DNA of 64,000 nt, taken from positions 62,001 through 126,000 of the forward strand of contig JAVKOQ010000089.1 of NCBI GenBank assembly GCA_031835245.1. Direction: 5' to 3'. A program made the position numbers and the translations under genes. Below the pieces are notes generated by a model that was not told the DNA's origin, ran no database searches, and saw nothing but the letters and a program-made list of their open reading frames with translations. Positions 1 to 9,832 of the stretch are shown in pieces (the stretch's first letter is position 1; every line of letters starts with the position of its first letter). The stretch comes from Balamuthia mandrillaris (lineage: Eukaryota; Discosea; Longamoebia; Balamuthiidae).

Positions 1-19
1 ACGTTGTGTCTGTTGTAAG

Positions 20-1619
20 ACTACTACTATGCCAGATTCAACAAGAAGGTGCCGCAGTACCGATACACTCCTCAAGAGTACGACCTCTATTTTAAGTGTA
101 TGTACTTCCGCTTACTTCCTTGTAGCTTGGTGAAGCTCATGTTTGCTCTTTTCATCTGTCTTCTCTCGCCTCTCTCTCTCTCTCTCTCATATTCACAAAA
201 CTGCAGCGGATGACTGGACAAAAGAGGAGACAGACATGCTGTTAGACTTGTGCGAGCGCTTCGATCAGCGGTTCATCGTCATCGCAGACCGTTTTCCCGA
301 GTTTAAAAAGAATGACGAGAAAACAGAAGCGGCGAAACAGAAGACCAGCGAAGAGGCAAACACCCGAAAGGAAATGGAGGAAGAGAAAGAGGAAGAGGAA
401 AATGAAAACGAGGAAGGCAGGAACGCAAGCACTAGGTCAACTGGTCGCAGCGTCGAGGACCTCAAAGCTCGTTATTACACGGTGCAAAAAAAGCTGGTAG
501 AGTTGCGGCTGGCAGGCAAGCCAGAGCTCAATGAACATCCTCTCCTGAAGCTCCCTTATGACAAAGACCATGAGGTCAAGAGAAAGCAGCAATATGAGCG
601 TCTGCACGCGCGTACAAAAGAGCAAGTGGCTGAGGAGGAGAGCCTTGCCGAAGCTTGCAAGCTCATTGAAAAGTATCGCAGCAAGGATGCTAAAGGCAAG
701 GAGGAGGTACAAAAGCTTGCCAACTCGGTTTTATTGGGCATTCCTCTGCCTTCGGTACTATCCACTCTTACTTTCTTTTCACATCGACTTGTCTCTAATT
801 TTTTCTTGTTCTTGTTCCTTCAAAAATACAGCAAAAGAAATCACGACGGTCTTCTCTTGGGTCCACACAACGAGCTGGTGTATCTTTGGCATCACGCTCT
901 GCGAATTCGTTGACCGTCAGCACGCGCACTGCCCATAAAGTTGATCTCATTCTAAAGGAGCTTGACATTGGTACTTCCCTTCCTCCCTTCCCTCCCTCCC
1001 TTCCCTCTGTGATAACCATCTCACACGCGATCTCCCAACAGAACAACAACCGCTACCAACATTAGCTGTGTGTGAAGCGTTTAATCAACTGCGACAGGAT
1101 ATAGTTGTATTGATAGACTTACAGAAGCACATGCAACGCAAAGAGTACGAGTGGCGTTTGCTGCAGGAGCAGAAGAAACAACTATCAGAGCAGGTTGGTT
1201 TACTTTTTTTTTTAAAAAAAGAAAAACTGTTTTATCGGCTGCTTGTTTGACTCTTTCTCTGTTCGCTCTTGTAGAAACAAAAGGTTGCGGCTATAGCAAA
1301 AGAGCAGCTTCCACCGCGCGAGTATGCCAAGTTGGAGGCAATGTTGTCAGCTCAGCAGAACGGCAACGGCCTCCATCGTCAAGACAAAGAGAGAGGCCAA
1401 CAACGGCGAAAGAGAAGGGTGGCTGATGGCTCACCCGCTCCAGAGCGAAGCAGAAAGAGACAAACAAAAGAAGATGACCACAAAGGAAAGGCTAAAGCGG
1501 AACAAGTGGATAACGATGCTATCGATGACAACAAACTTCAACGAAAACAGGAAGCGATGGATGAAGCAGAGAAGTCGCCGCGAAAGGGCAAAGACGAGGA
1601 TGCGGAAGCAAATATGTAA
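20..1619 (+). CDS. DMAP1: DMAP1/SWC4 homologue, 5' end missing
   Basis: Subunit of the NuA4/TIP60 acetyltransferase and SWR1 chromatin-remodelling complexes (family knowledge). The N-terminus lies before the window. Exons read by conservation and phase are about 20-97 (YARFNKKV-like segment), 207-727 (the SANT/Myb-like part DDWTKEETDMLLDLCERFDQ, then VEDLKARYY), 832-970, 1042-1193 and 1275-1619. The fourth exon carries the conserved C-terminal helix with FNQLRQDIVVLIDLQ, which matches the DMAP1 FNELRSDLVLL region. The first visible donor is GTATGT and its intron contains a CT run. The 3' end of exon 2 could instead be at 706 or 754, because all three donors keep phase. The last exon is Lys/Arg/Glu-rich and poorly conserved. 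Identity is secure; exact exon ends are moderate. Confidence 0.88.
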
Positions 1620-1660
1620 ATATCGATTTAGTACAACGAACACGAAGAAAGAGAGATAAG

Positions 1661-2697
1661 TTATTGCCAGTAAGCAGACCAACGCTTGAGAGCATCTACT
1701 TCTTCCGCGGATAGTTCGGGATGCCACAGGTCCACTATCAGAACTATCCTGTAGCCCTCTCCCTGATGCCGCACTTGATGCTCGAAGCTATCATCGAATA
1801 GAATGCACTGCCCTTCCTTCCAGCTGCGCGCCTCTCCAGCCACCTCCACGTAACAGTCTTTGGGTGGCACCACCAAACCCAAATGTGCTCTTAGCCTCAA
1901 GTTTGCTGGTCCATAGTGCTGCATTGAGAGAGAGTGAGAGGATGGGAGAATGAGAGAACGCTTCCAAAAGAACAAGGAGGTAAAGAACATACAGGACGAA
2001 TCCAAGCACCAGGCTCCAACAGGGAAAAGTATACATGGCTAAAGCGGATGGAACAGAGAGTGTTTTGTTTTTTTAAAAAAAGAAGCACAGTGGTCAACTA
2101 AAGCAAGGTAAGCGACTGCAAACAAACAAACCATTGGGGAAAGCCATCCATGAGAGCAGGTCGCAGGGACTCCACCACAGCAACCGTTTTGGGGCATTTT
2201 GCACAATTTGGTTCTATCCGCTCACCATCTTTCCACAACCAGAAACAACCCCACTTGTGTTTCTTTTACGAGGTCAGCTGGATGCACAAGGGCATGGGAG
2301 GAAGGAGGAGGAGGAGAGTACTAACAAGATAGGAGGGCCGCACGAAAGGATCCTTCAACGTGCCATCGTCTCTCTGTGCCTGGCGCCGCTGCAAATAGGC
2401 CATGGTCGGTTCTTCTTCCTCTTCCTTGCCCTTCCTATCGAGACCCTCCCCTTGCTCCTCCATTTCCCTCACAACGGCCATGCACTCCTCCTTGATCTCC
2501 TCATAGGCGCCCTCAAGCGCTTTGACCGGCCCTTCCAGCTCCTCCCTCTCCCACCAAGGTTTGGCCTTGAGTCCTGGGAACAACAGGTAGGAGGGCTGCT
2601 GCTGGGGGTGTTTCCCCTGCGGCGGGGTCTTGCGGCAGGCCAACATGCGAATGCATGCCTTGAGCCGCTCCGGATAGCTTTCTTCCAGCCGGAACAT
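1661..2697 (-). CDS. ASPH: Aspartyl/asparaginyl beta-hydroxylase domain protein
   Basis: Fe(II)/2-oxoglutarate dioxygenase of the Asp/Asn beta-hydroxylase family. In animals it acts in the ER lumen on EGF-like domains; the substrate here is unknown. Four exons give KPWWE, then WGCFWLWKDGERIEP, CAKCPKTVAVVE, LLEPGAWIRP joined to HYGPANLRLRAHLGL, and FDDSFEHQVRHQ with VDLWHPEL. The two predicted iron-ligand histidines, in RPHYGP and FEHQV, are present, and the RPH histidine sits exactly on a splice junction. Start chosen at MFRLEESY (2697). In-frame ATG codons reach 2862 through a 24-bp minisatellite encoding MSKDTGED-like repeats, so a longer N-terminus is possible. A GTAAGT donor near 2900 suggests a 5' intron. 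No signal peptide is visible with the chosen start. Confidence 0.85.
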
Positions 2698-2734
2698 TTC
2701 GTTTCGCCTTCTGTTTGCTGCTTTCTCAGTAATG

Positions 2735-2862
2735 TATCTCTTGTCCTCTCTCCTGTACATGCTCCTATCCTTGCTCATGTCCTCTCCCGTGTCCTGGCTC
2801 ATGTCCTCTCCCGTGTCCTTGCTCATGTCCTCTCTCGGGACCACTCTCTTCTCTGCTCTCAT
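2735..2862 (-). repeat. 24-bp minisatellite, MSKDTGED-type
   Basis: On the minus strand, units of about 24 bp (core GAGCAAGGACACGGGAGAG) repeat from the ATG at 2862. They read in frame with the hydroxylase ORF as D-M-S-K/Q-D-T-G-E. A related repeat with the same peptide flavour and the same ATACATTAC flank lies at 58090-58280. The tract may be an intron, a 5' UTR or an N-terminal extension. Confidence 0.7.
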
Positions 2863-2944
2863 GTCCTTTCATAGTTTTTCTCTTCTCGCGTTACTTACCA
2901 ACGGAACCTTATTTTTTTTTTCTTGTTGTTTTTTTTTTGTTATG

Positions 2945-4588
2945 TTACAGCAAGGCAAAGCCATGGCCGGAGAGTGAGCTGACCGACCAGGCGTCAAAGT
3001 AGTAAGACCAGCTGAAGAACACGAACAGCAAAATCCATATAAAGAGACTGGCATCCTCCAGGAAGGCGACCACACGACCGGCCTTTGACAAACGAGGCTC
3101 CTCCATTTCTTTGGCCGACCAGGAAGGCCATAACTCTACCGTCCCTTCCTCCTCCTCGGCTTCTTCTTCTTCATCTTCTATACTTTCGGTTGCGTTCATG
3201 ATCGTTTCATTCTGGCTCGACTGTTCACCAAGTTGATCGTTCAACGGAGAAGAATACACCGAAAGTAACAAAGCGCTCAACTCCATCGATGTTTGTTGTT
3301 TGTTCTGTAGGTTGTCGGTCTTCATGTATCTTAATTGAAGCATAACTTTGGCTCTCTTGTTGTTACCTCCTCTTCCCCGTTGCAAAACTGGAACAGAAGT
3401 CGCCATCCGCGCTGCTTCCTCCACACTCGCAAACGAAGATGAAGAACGAACAGAAGGATAAGAACGTTTCGATCGCTCTGTCAGTTGAGAGAGAGATACG
3501 GCATGTAATTGAGTTGTTGGTTCTAAGGCAATGGTGCCTTCTTTCGTTGATGAAGACGAGGATGCAAGTTTGAAGACCTGAAGGTTTTGAAGCGAGTCTT
3601 TGAGGTCCCCTCCCAGTGACGATGACAATGGTAATAGAGCGTCCTGCAATAACTCCAAAACATCTTCTTTGTGGTTATCCTTCATCGAAGATGTCAGAGG
3701 CAAGTAATACGTTTCATCCTTTGTTTGTTCCTTGTTTTCCTCCTTTAAGCGAATGACATTCCACACTTCTCCTTCCTCTTTTTCTTCTTCTTCTCCCTTT
3801 CTCTGTCTCTCCTCTTCGTCGCGTTCTGTTGATCGCGTTGTGCTTTGTTTGATGTGAAGACGGTCATTCTGCTTGCTCAACGCAGATAGTTCCACGTAAA
3901 CAATTCGCTTCTTTTTGCCTCTGCTCGCTCTTCTCCCATTCAAAAAAGCAGCTGACGATGACGGAGTGGAAGAGACCTGCTTTTGTGGTTGTTGTTCTCG
4001 TTTATGTTTCTGGGAGGCTAGGTGATCATCACCGGTTAAGCGGAGGTGCAACAAAAGACCATGAGCACTTGCCAACTTGCCAAAGCGCATGGTTCTGCAT
4101 CTCTTTCGGCGAAGTAAACTCAGCAGAGATTCCTTTTCTTCGTCCTTGGACATAAGGGCGCTCCAGGTTTCCCATTTCATATCACTTTTCTTGGCTGCTG
4201 CATTCCTCTTCTTTTGTTCTGCCTCTTGGTCTTCCGCTTCGTCTTTTTCAGGTCCGTAGTACAGTTCGATGCGAGCAATAGGAAGGTGCATCGACCGTGA
4301 AAGGCGATACTTGAAAGTGGCCACGCTCTCTTCCTCCTCCAAGAAATAAGGAGCTAAATAGGAGCAACTCTCCTTCTGTGGGTTGCTCGTTGTTAGCAAT
4401 GCTGCTTCGGTGAAGTTCAGCAACACGAAGGAAGAGGGCAGCTGCGAGGCAGAAGATGAAGCTGGAAGCACGTGCACCAGCTTGATGCCACAAAGCGAGG
4501 ACAGCGCTTTCGCCAAAGAGGGCAGCAACAAAACTCCTCCCAGGCCAACAGGCGCATGCCCTCCAGGTACAAGGCATTGGCTTTGCAT
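2945..4588 (-). CDS. Unknown protein with C-terminal membrane anchor
   Basis: An open frame of 547 codons. I recognise no family. The N-terminal third has a folded-looking segment (FVLLNFTEAALL, FKYRLSRSMHLPIARIELYY). The middle is charged and low-complexity, with several Lys/Arg-rich stretches and a Glu-rich block (EDEEEEAEEEEG). The last 35 residues contain one strong hydrophobic span, LFIWILLFVFFSWSYYF, which suggests a tail-anchored protein facing the cytosol. An upstream ATG at 4659 in another frame begins MTKGEEAAMEQRLQRVERQA, a convincing coiled-coil start. It could join by a small intron, but no phase-correct splice pair was found. The stop overlaps a possible GTAACA donor that is phase-compatible with the downstream hydroxylase gene. 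Confidence 0.6.
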   Translation of the reverse strand: MQSQCLVPGGHAPVGLGGVLLLPSLAKALSSLCGIKLVHVLPASSSASQLPSSFVLLNFTEAALLTTSNPQKESCSYLAPYFLEEEESVATFKYRLSRSMHLPIARIELYYGPEKDEAEDQEAEQKKRNAAAKKSDMKWETWSALMSKDEEKESLLSLLRRKRCRTMRFGKLASAHGLLLHLRLTGDDHLASQKHKREQQPQKQVSSTPSSSAAFLNGRRASRGKKKRIVYVELSALSKQNDRLHIKQSTTRSTERDEEERQRKGEEEEKEEGEVWNVIRLKEENKEQTKDETYYLPLTSSMKDNHKEDVLELLQDALLPLSSSLGGDLKDSLQNLQVFKLASSSSSTKEGTIALEPTTQLHAVSLSQLTERSKRSYPSVRSSSSFASVEEAARMATSVPVLQRGRGGNNKRAKVMLQLRYMKTDNLQNKQQTSMELSALLLSVYSSPLNDQLGEQSSQNETIMNATESIEDEEEEAEEEEGTVELWPSWSAKEMEEPRLSKAGRVVAFLEDASLFIWILLFVFFSWSYYFDAWSVSSLSGHGFALL

Positions 4589-4794
4589 TCTATATCAGCC
4601 GCTTGCCGTTCCACCCGTTGGAGCCTCTGCTCCATTGCTGCTTCCTCTCCTTTTGTCATTCTTGTCTTCTGGTACTATTCCATTCATTAACAAATTTCCT
4701 TTTATGGTTGTTCTGACGTCACATAATTACTGTAAAAGGATATTTGTTGCGACATATAATATTAGGTTGATGCTTCTGCTCATAGGATTTTTCC

Positions 4795-5085
4795 ATGTCG
4801 ACACGAAGCTGGGACGAAGGGGAAATGAGTGCAGCCGAACGACAGGAGAGGGGGCAGCCGCCGCAGAGAATGGAAGGAAGGAGAGGCGATCCCTTGGCGA
4901 GCCAAGAGTACGCGGTGTTGGCAGCAGCCCTGTCACGGCTGGAGACGCAGAGCGCCCGGTTGGCGGGCAACGCGGCCACCCTTCAGGCGCGTAACCAGGA
5001 GATCTGCCAGCTGAGCTCCGACTTCACCGTCCTCCTCAACAACTTCAACGCTCTTCGCCGTCACTCCGAAGAAGCCTACACCTGA
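4795..5085 (+). CDS. Small coiled-coil protein, 96 aa
   Basis: Intronless frame from ATG to TGA with strongly G/C-ending codons, which marks it as real and probably well expressed. After about 35 disordered residues the chain forms an amphipathic helix (LAAALSRLETQSARLAGNAA, then SSDFTVLLNNFNALRRHSEE). Size and helix pattern recall small subunits of coiled-coil assemblies (DASH Dad-type or BLOC-type), but no family motif is certain. The next small gene begins 139 bp downstream on the same strand. Confidence 0.6.
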   Translation: MSTRSWDEGEMSAAERQERGQPPQRMEGRRGDPLASQEYAVLAAALSRLETQSARLAGNAATLQARNQEICQLSSDFTVLLNNFNALRRHSEEAYT

Positions 5086-5224
5086 GCCCCCAAGAGAAGA
5101 GTGACAAGGATCCTCAACAAAGCCTCCCTGGTGCACCCAGCTATTTATTTGTTATGTACATAATTGCTCGTTAGAAATAGACAAAACAATTTAAAAAGAA
5201 AGAAACAAAGAAAGAAGAGAGAGA

Positions 5225-5440
5225 ATGGACGAGAAGGAGAAGTTGTTGAAGGCAAAAGGGTTGGTGAAGGACGGGATAGCCTCCACCCACTCCATCCTGG
5301 AGCAACTGGCGGAGCAGCTCCACCAGGCCAACGACATCGAGGAGATCGTGAGGATTGGCAAGGCCGTCCGTGGGGCTCGCAACACGCTGTTGGATGACAT
5401 GCAAGCCCAAGCCCAACGGTTTGGACAACCCAAAAACTAA
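5225..5440 (+). CDS. Small helical protein, 71 aa
   Basis: Intronless 71-codon frame, MDEKEKLLKAKGLVKDGIAS to FGQPKN. From codon 15 on nearly all codons end in C or G, unlike the surrounding noncoding DNA, which supports real coding. It is predicted to be all helical, with heptad-like Leu/Ile spacing (ILEQLAEQLHQANDIEEIVRI). No family recognised. It directly follows another tiny GC3-rich coiled-coil gene on the same strand, so the two may work in one complex; that is inference only. Confidence 0.55.
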   Translation: MDEKEKLLKAKGLVKDGIASTHSILEQLAEQLHQANDIEEIVRIGKAVRGARNTLLDDMQAQAQRFGQPKN

Positions 5441-5441
5441 A

Positions 5442-6330
5442 CAACAATTGCTTCTCTCTTCTTTCTTTCTTTCTTTCTTTCATTCTTGTAACTCGGTTCG
5501 CCCTAAAAGTATTAGCGTCGCATATTTCTTCTTCAGACTCTCCACAAAAATTTTACAAACAACACCATTTCTTATTTTCTCCGAAAAGGACCACCACCAC
5601 CACCCATGTTTCTACTATTAGCCCTGGTGTACCGGCAACAGCAAACAAAAACGGACAGCTTCGCTCTTTTTTTTCTGGGGCCGCTGCGCCGAAACTTCAA
5701 AGGAAGGGCCGGCCAACCTCCCTCTTACTCCTTTCAAAACAGCCCAACTTCCTTCTTCCAAACCGCACACGAAAATTCGTGCAATGTCTGATTTCTCATT
5801 GGTTTAGATCAAATTTTGTCCGACGTGGCATGCCTCCATTGGACGATCTGGCTCTATATCTTGGCTGCATCCTCTGGAATTCCCCTCGATTCGAGCGGAC
5901 AGGCGACAGCCAGGGTGCGTGCTATCGGGCTCTTGTTGGGAGGGAGGCGTGGAGCAGGCCTTTTACAAAGGTGGGGGCTTCCCCGCCACCCACTCAACAA
6001 CATGATTGGCAACCTACGAACTATCCCACGAATTCGGGCTGAATAGACGGGAAGCATCGGAGAGCCCAGGTCCTATTTTTCAAAAAAAGGGAATCCACTT
6101 TCACCATTCAAATAGAACAAGCCTTCTTGCTTTCTTTTTCCGTTTCATCCTGTGCAAACAACAACAGAAAAGAAGAGTAGGCAGCCACCCACCACACACA
6201 GCCGTAACTGACTGACTGACACTAACTGACGAAGGTGAGTTAAACCGTATACATAGGGAAAGAAAGCTGGAAAAACTTACCCTCTATCTACATAGAAAAA
6301 AACACAGCTGCAAAACAACAACAGAACGAA
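5442..6330. other. Intergenic region, promoter of secreted-protein gene
   Basis: No convincing gene. Three ATTGG (CCAAT-box complement or direct) motifs occur near 5792, 5832 and 6004. A short GACT/CTGAC repeat lies at 6205-6231. A GTGAGT donor at about 6235 followed by several AG sites before 6330 suggests a 5' UTR intron in the downstream gene. Confidence 0.45.
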
Positions 6331-6816
6331 ATGCAACGCAACTTCTTTTTGGCAACCATTGTCGTGCTCTTCACCTCCTCGCTCCTGTGGTCAGGAATCA
6401 ACGCCCAGACCTGCCCTGCCGGCCAAACACGTGACTGCCTGGGCCTCTGCGGCGGCTGTATAGAGACGGACTGCTTTGGCGTCTGTGGCGGCTATGCTGT
6501 GGAGGACTGTGCCGGCCAGTGCAATGGTAACGCTCAGGTGGACTGCAATGGGGAGTGCAACGGCTCTGCAGTAGAGGACTGCATGGGCGTCTGCGGAGGT
6601 GATGCCAAGCTTGACTGCATGGGCGTCTGCAACGGCGACACCGAGGAGGACTGTCTGGGCATCTGTGGAGGCTCTGACTTTAGCTGCAGGGACGGAGGAG
6701 AGGATGGCGCCAGCGAGGATGGTGGCAACGATGATGGTGGTGATGTGACTCAAGGCAGCGCTGCTGGACTTGGTGACTCTTCTATTTCCATGATGCTTCT
6801 CCGCTTCTCTTTGTAA
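6331..6816 (+). CDS. Secreted Cys-rich repeat protein, 161 aa
   Basis: It starts with a clear signal peptide (MQRNFFLATIVVLFTSSLLW, cleavage probably after INA). It then has about seven units of roughly 14 residues, each D/E-C-x-G-x-C-x-G (DCLGLCGG, DCFGVCGG, DCAGQCNG, DCNGECNG, DCMGVCGG, DCMGVCNG, DCLGICGG). The C-terminal tail is Gly/Asp/Glu-rich and ends in a short hydrophobic stretch, weak for GPI anchoring. Such DCxGxCxG repeats occur in secreted proteins of protists and bacteria; a disulfide-stabilised surface or wall role is inferred. An AATAAA-type signal lies near 6984. Start chosen because the signal peptide follows directly. Confidence 0.8.
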   Translation: MQRNFFLATIVVLFTSSLLWSGINAQTCPAGQTRDCLGLCGGCIETDCFGVCGGYAVEDCAGQCNGNAQVDCNGECNGSAVEDCMGVCGGDAKLDCMGVCNGDTEEDCLGICGGSDFSCRDGGEDGASEDGGNDDGGDVTQGSAAGLGDSSISMMLLRFSL

Positions 6817-7048
6817 GAAAAAAAACTGAAAGGAAAGGAAGATTTTTTTAGAGAAACAAATTGTTTTTGGAAAGGAGAAGCAAAAGGAGGGAAAAGTGAT
6901 ACTTATTTCTTCGTTGCTTCTTCCTTTCACAGTTTTGACTATGTTTATTGTTTTTGAAACTAAAGAGAGAAAAAGAGGATTGTAAATAAAATCCACCAAA
7001 CTTGGAAAACAAACACAAAGAAAGAACAAAGCATAAGTACCTTCTTTT

Positions 7049-9422
7049 TCATAACTCTCCTTTGTCCAATTCCCAGTGTCCAGCTACTTTTCTACCGTAG
7101 TTACGTCCAACGCGTTGATTTCTACCTCTGCTACTACCACTCTTCTTCATTCCTTCCTCTTTCGTCCATCCTCTGCTTTCTTCTATCGTCAGTTGCTTTG
7201 GCTCTGTTCTCTGTCTTCTCTTTGCTTCTGCTGTTCCATCTTCTTCGCGTTCCGGGAGAGCTCCATGCCACTCGAGTTTTACAATGGGAACGGGCCAATC
7301 TTTGCCCAAGTAAAAGTTTAGCCTTTGGCTCTCGTTGGCAGTGATGGTAGAGGGTTGTCGAACTAAGCGGAGGGGCAGTTCCGCTAGTTCGGGGCACCAG
7401 TGCTTGACGTAGTCTCCATCCTTGTCGTATACTGTTTGTTGCTTAAGAATGTTGAAATAGCGGTCCTGTCGAGGATCTATGATGCCTGCTGCATACAACC
7501 AATTGCCATAGTTTGATGCCTTTTGTTTGTGTTGTTAGAGCAAAGTTTTGAAAAGAGGTTGTGGAGGGGACAAATCAAACCGGATCATAGTCTAATAGAA
7601 GAGATTCAAAGTATTCAGCACCCATTCGCCAGTCAATGTTGAGATCCTTGGCCAAAAAGGAGGCTACATTCTGCCTACCTCTATTGCTCATAAAACCCGA
7701 AACATTAAGTTCTCTCATGTTTGCATCAATGAACGGAATGCCCGTTCCTGAAACAGAGAAGCAAGCAAGGGAGAAATTAGTTTGTGACTCATTAACTCCA
7801 ACACAAGAACACATTAAAGGTGAAAGCAAAAGCTTACTTCCTTCAGCCCACCGATTAAACAGCTCTCTATCTTGCGACCAGTTAGGATGTTGAGGGCTTT
7901 GACCCTGTGGTCCGTACTTGTGGAACAACGTGTTGCCATGCTTCAGTGCAAAACAAACGAAAAAGTCTCTCCATAAAAGTTCTGAGCAATTTGAAAAAAA
8001 TGAATGAATTTGAAAAAATTAGGGTCACCTCAGAGCGCTTTGTTAGAGCAGAGAAAGAAAGAAAGAGAGAGAGAGAGGGAGAGAGAGAGAGGGAGAGAGA
8101 GATACCAAATAACAGCCAATAGGTACTGTCGTTCTTCACTCTCTCTTCTTCGTAACGTTTTACTTGTTGGTAGACGTAGCGAGGGCTGAGGCAGCCATGT
8201 GCCAACCATGGTGAGAATTTAGAGGAGTAGTCTGCCCCCAACAAACCGTTTCTGGTTTCTTTGTACGTTCGAAGGCAATCTTTGTCCCAAATATAGCTCT
8301 GCACTCTGTCTAAAGCCTCTTGTTCGCCTCCCTTTTGTTGCCAACGTTTTGTCAGTCTATGAAGCAAAAAAGAAGAAAACGAAGAAAAAGGAGAAGAAGA
8401 AGAACAAGAACAAGAACAAGAAGAAGAAGAAGAAGAAGAAGAAGAAGAAGAAGAAGAACAAGAAGAAGAAGAACAAGAACATAGAAAGAACCAAGTATGA
8501 GCAATGAACGTTAAACTGAACAACAAGTACCTTGAATGGAAGAACAGGACGAGGAGAAGACTCGGCTGTTGTCGTGGTTGTTGCTCCATGACTGTAGTCT
8601 TGGCCCAACAAAGCCTCCAGAGAAGGAAGTTCACCCGCGTCCAAACCTTTCTCTTGAAGGAAGCTCTTTGCATGAAAGCTCACGCGAGGAGAAGGTCTTG
8701 GCAATGGGGCTGGAAAGACTCGCTGCGAGCCTACACATCGTGCATGCTGTTCTATCGCCTTTCTGAACTGAGTAAACACATCCGGGGCACTCCTCTCCTT
8801 GAAGGGCAGAGCCTCCAACTCCACCATGGTTCCTCCATGCTGCAAATGGAGCTGACAAACAGCCGGGGTTCTTTCGTTTCCTGCTAGCCCTTCTTTCTTT
8901 TGTGGAGGAGCAGGAAGGACATGAGGCGAGTGAAGAGCAGCGGCGAGACGCCGTTCTACTTCTGTTTCCTCGGAGCAGATGCCGCGGTGGGCGTAGAGCG
9001 CTGAGGCCTCGCACTGGCGAGCCAACTCTGGCAACACCGCCTCGGGATGGCCCGTGCGAAGGACCAGCACCGCGTCCGTCAAGGTCTTGGCGATGGAGTC
9101 CTGCAAAGCGTTCACGCTTTCCAGCAGGAAGCGAGCGCGATGAGGACCTGCTTTGGCGAAGCCGAACGTGTAGGTTCCGCCTGTGACTTGTCTTGGATCT
9201 AACACAAAACCTGTTTTTGCGGTACGAATGTCACCACAAAGGGTCAGCGTTGTTGAAGAAGTAGGAGCAAGAGCAGCAGCAGCAGCAGCAGCAGAAGAAG
9301 AAGAACAAGAAGAGAACCGTACAAGGTACAACGCGGTGGTGGTTCTGAAGAGCGGCAAGCAGAGGGCGGTGGTCGTGTAGGCGCAGGTCAAAATGTCTAA
9401 ACCACACGATAGCGGTCGTCAT
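7049..9422 (-). CDS. CRYD: CRY-DASH cryptochrome/photolyase
   Basis: FAD-dependent blue-light receptor or single-strand DNA photolyase family. Six exons on the minus strand: 9422-9323 ([20 protein letters not shown]), 9210-8531, 8356-8106, 7980-7838, 7747-7581 and 7519-7049. Diagnostic blocks in order are [92 protein letters not shown] and a DPRQDRYFN block. All junction phases agree. Introns 1 and 2 hold GCA/GAA-type repeats and intron 3 holds a GA run, all pyrimidine-rich on the coding strand. The C-terminal tail is short and basic. A TTTGTCGACA motif lies 199 bp upstream. Confidence 0.92.
8376..8482. repeat. GAA/GAACAA microsatellite in CRY-DASH intron 2
   Basis: Runs of GAA with interspersed CAA. 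On the gene (minus) strand this is TTC/TTG, that is, pyrimidine-rich upstream of the acceptor. Confidence 0.9.
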
Positions 9423-9832
9423 TTTTTGTTAACTTGTAGCAACGCTTCAAGTTTCGTTCGTTTGCCAGTAATAGAGGGTCCTTCAAAAACCAACACAGGA
9501 AGGAAGGGAAAGAAGGAAGGGTGGCATGCCCCTCTTCCCACCCCACCCATTGCTTGCGCTTGCTTTACCTCTTCATGACGCGTTCCTTTGAACTTCCTCT
9601 TCCTTTCTTGCCTCCTTATTTTTGTCGACACCAATACGAAACCACTTTGTGCATCTATTGATCAATTTTTGTGCACAAGATGACTTTGGATTTTTGGGGA
9701 CCCCGATGACAAAAGTTGCACATTTTGTGCAGTATTTGTTGACATGTGCCGTTTGGCGAAACAACAGAGAAAATGGAAATGATGATGATCCCAATGTTTT
9801 CGGCTTTTTTGCTTAGCTTGCTTTCGTTGTTG
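9423..9832. other. Intergenic region upstream of CRY-DASH
   Basis: No gene supported. Contains the motif TTTGTCGACA at 9621-9630. Several TTTTGTGCA/GTGCA-like words occur at 9650-9740. Confidence 0.4.
9621..9630. promoter_or_regulatory. TTTGTCGACA motif upstream of CRY-DASH
   Basis: Part of a recurrent promoter-proximal palindrome; see findings. Confidence 0.5.

Noticed and set aside
2134-2874. 246-codon plus-strand frame
   Set aside because: Antisense shadow of the hydroxylase exons; no protein-like features.
4383-4994. 203-codon plus-strand frame
   Set aside because: Overlaps the unknown minus gene and the start of the 96-aa gene in another frame; poor composition.
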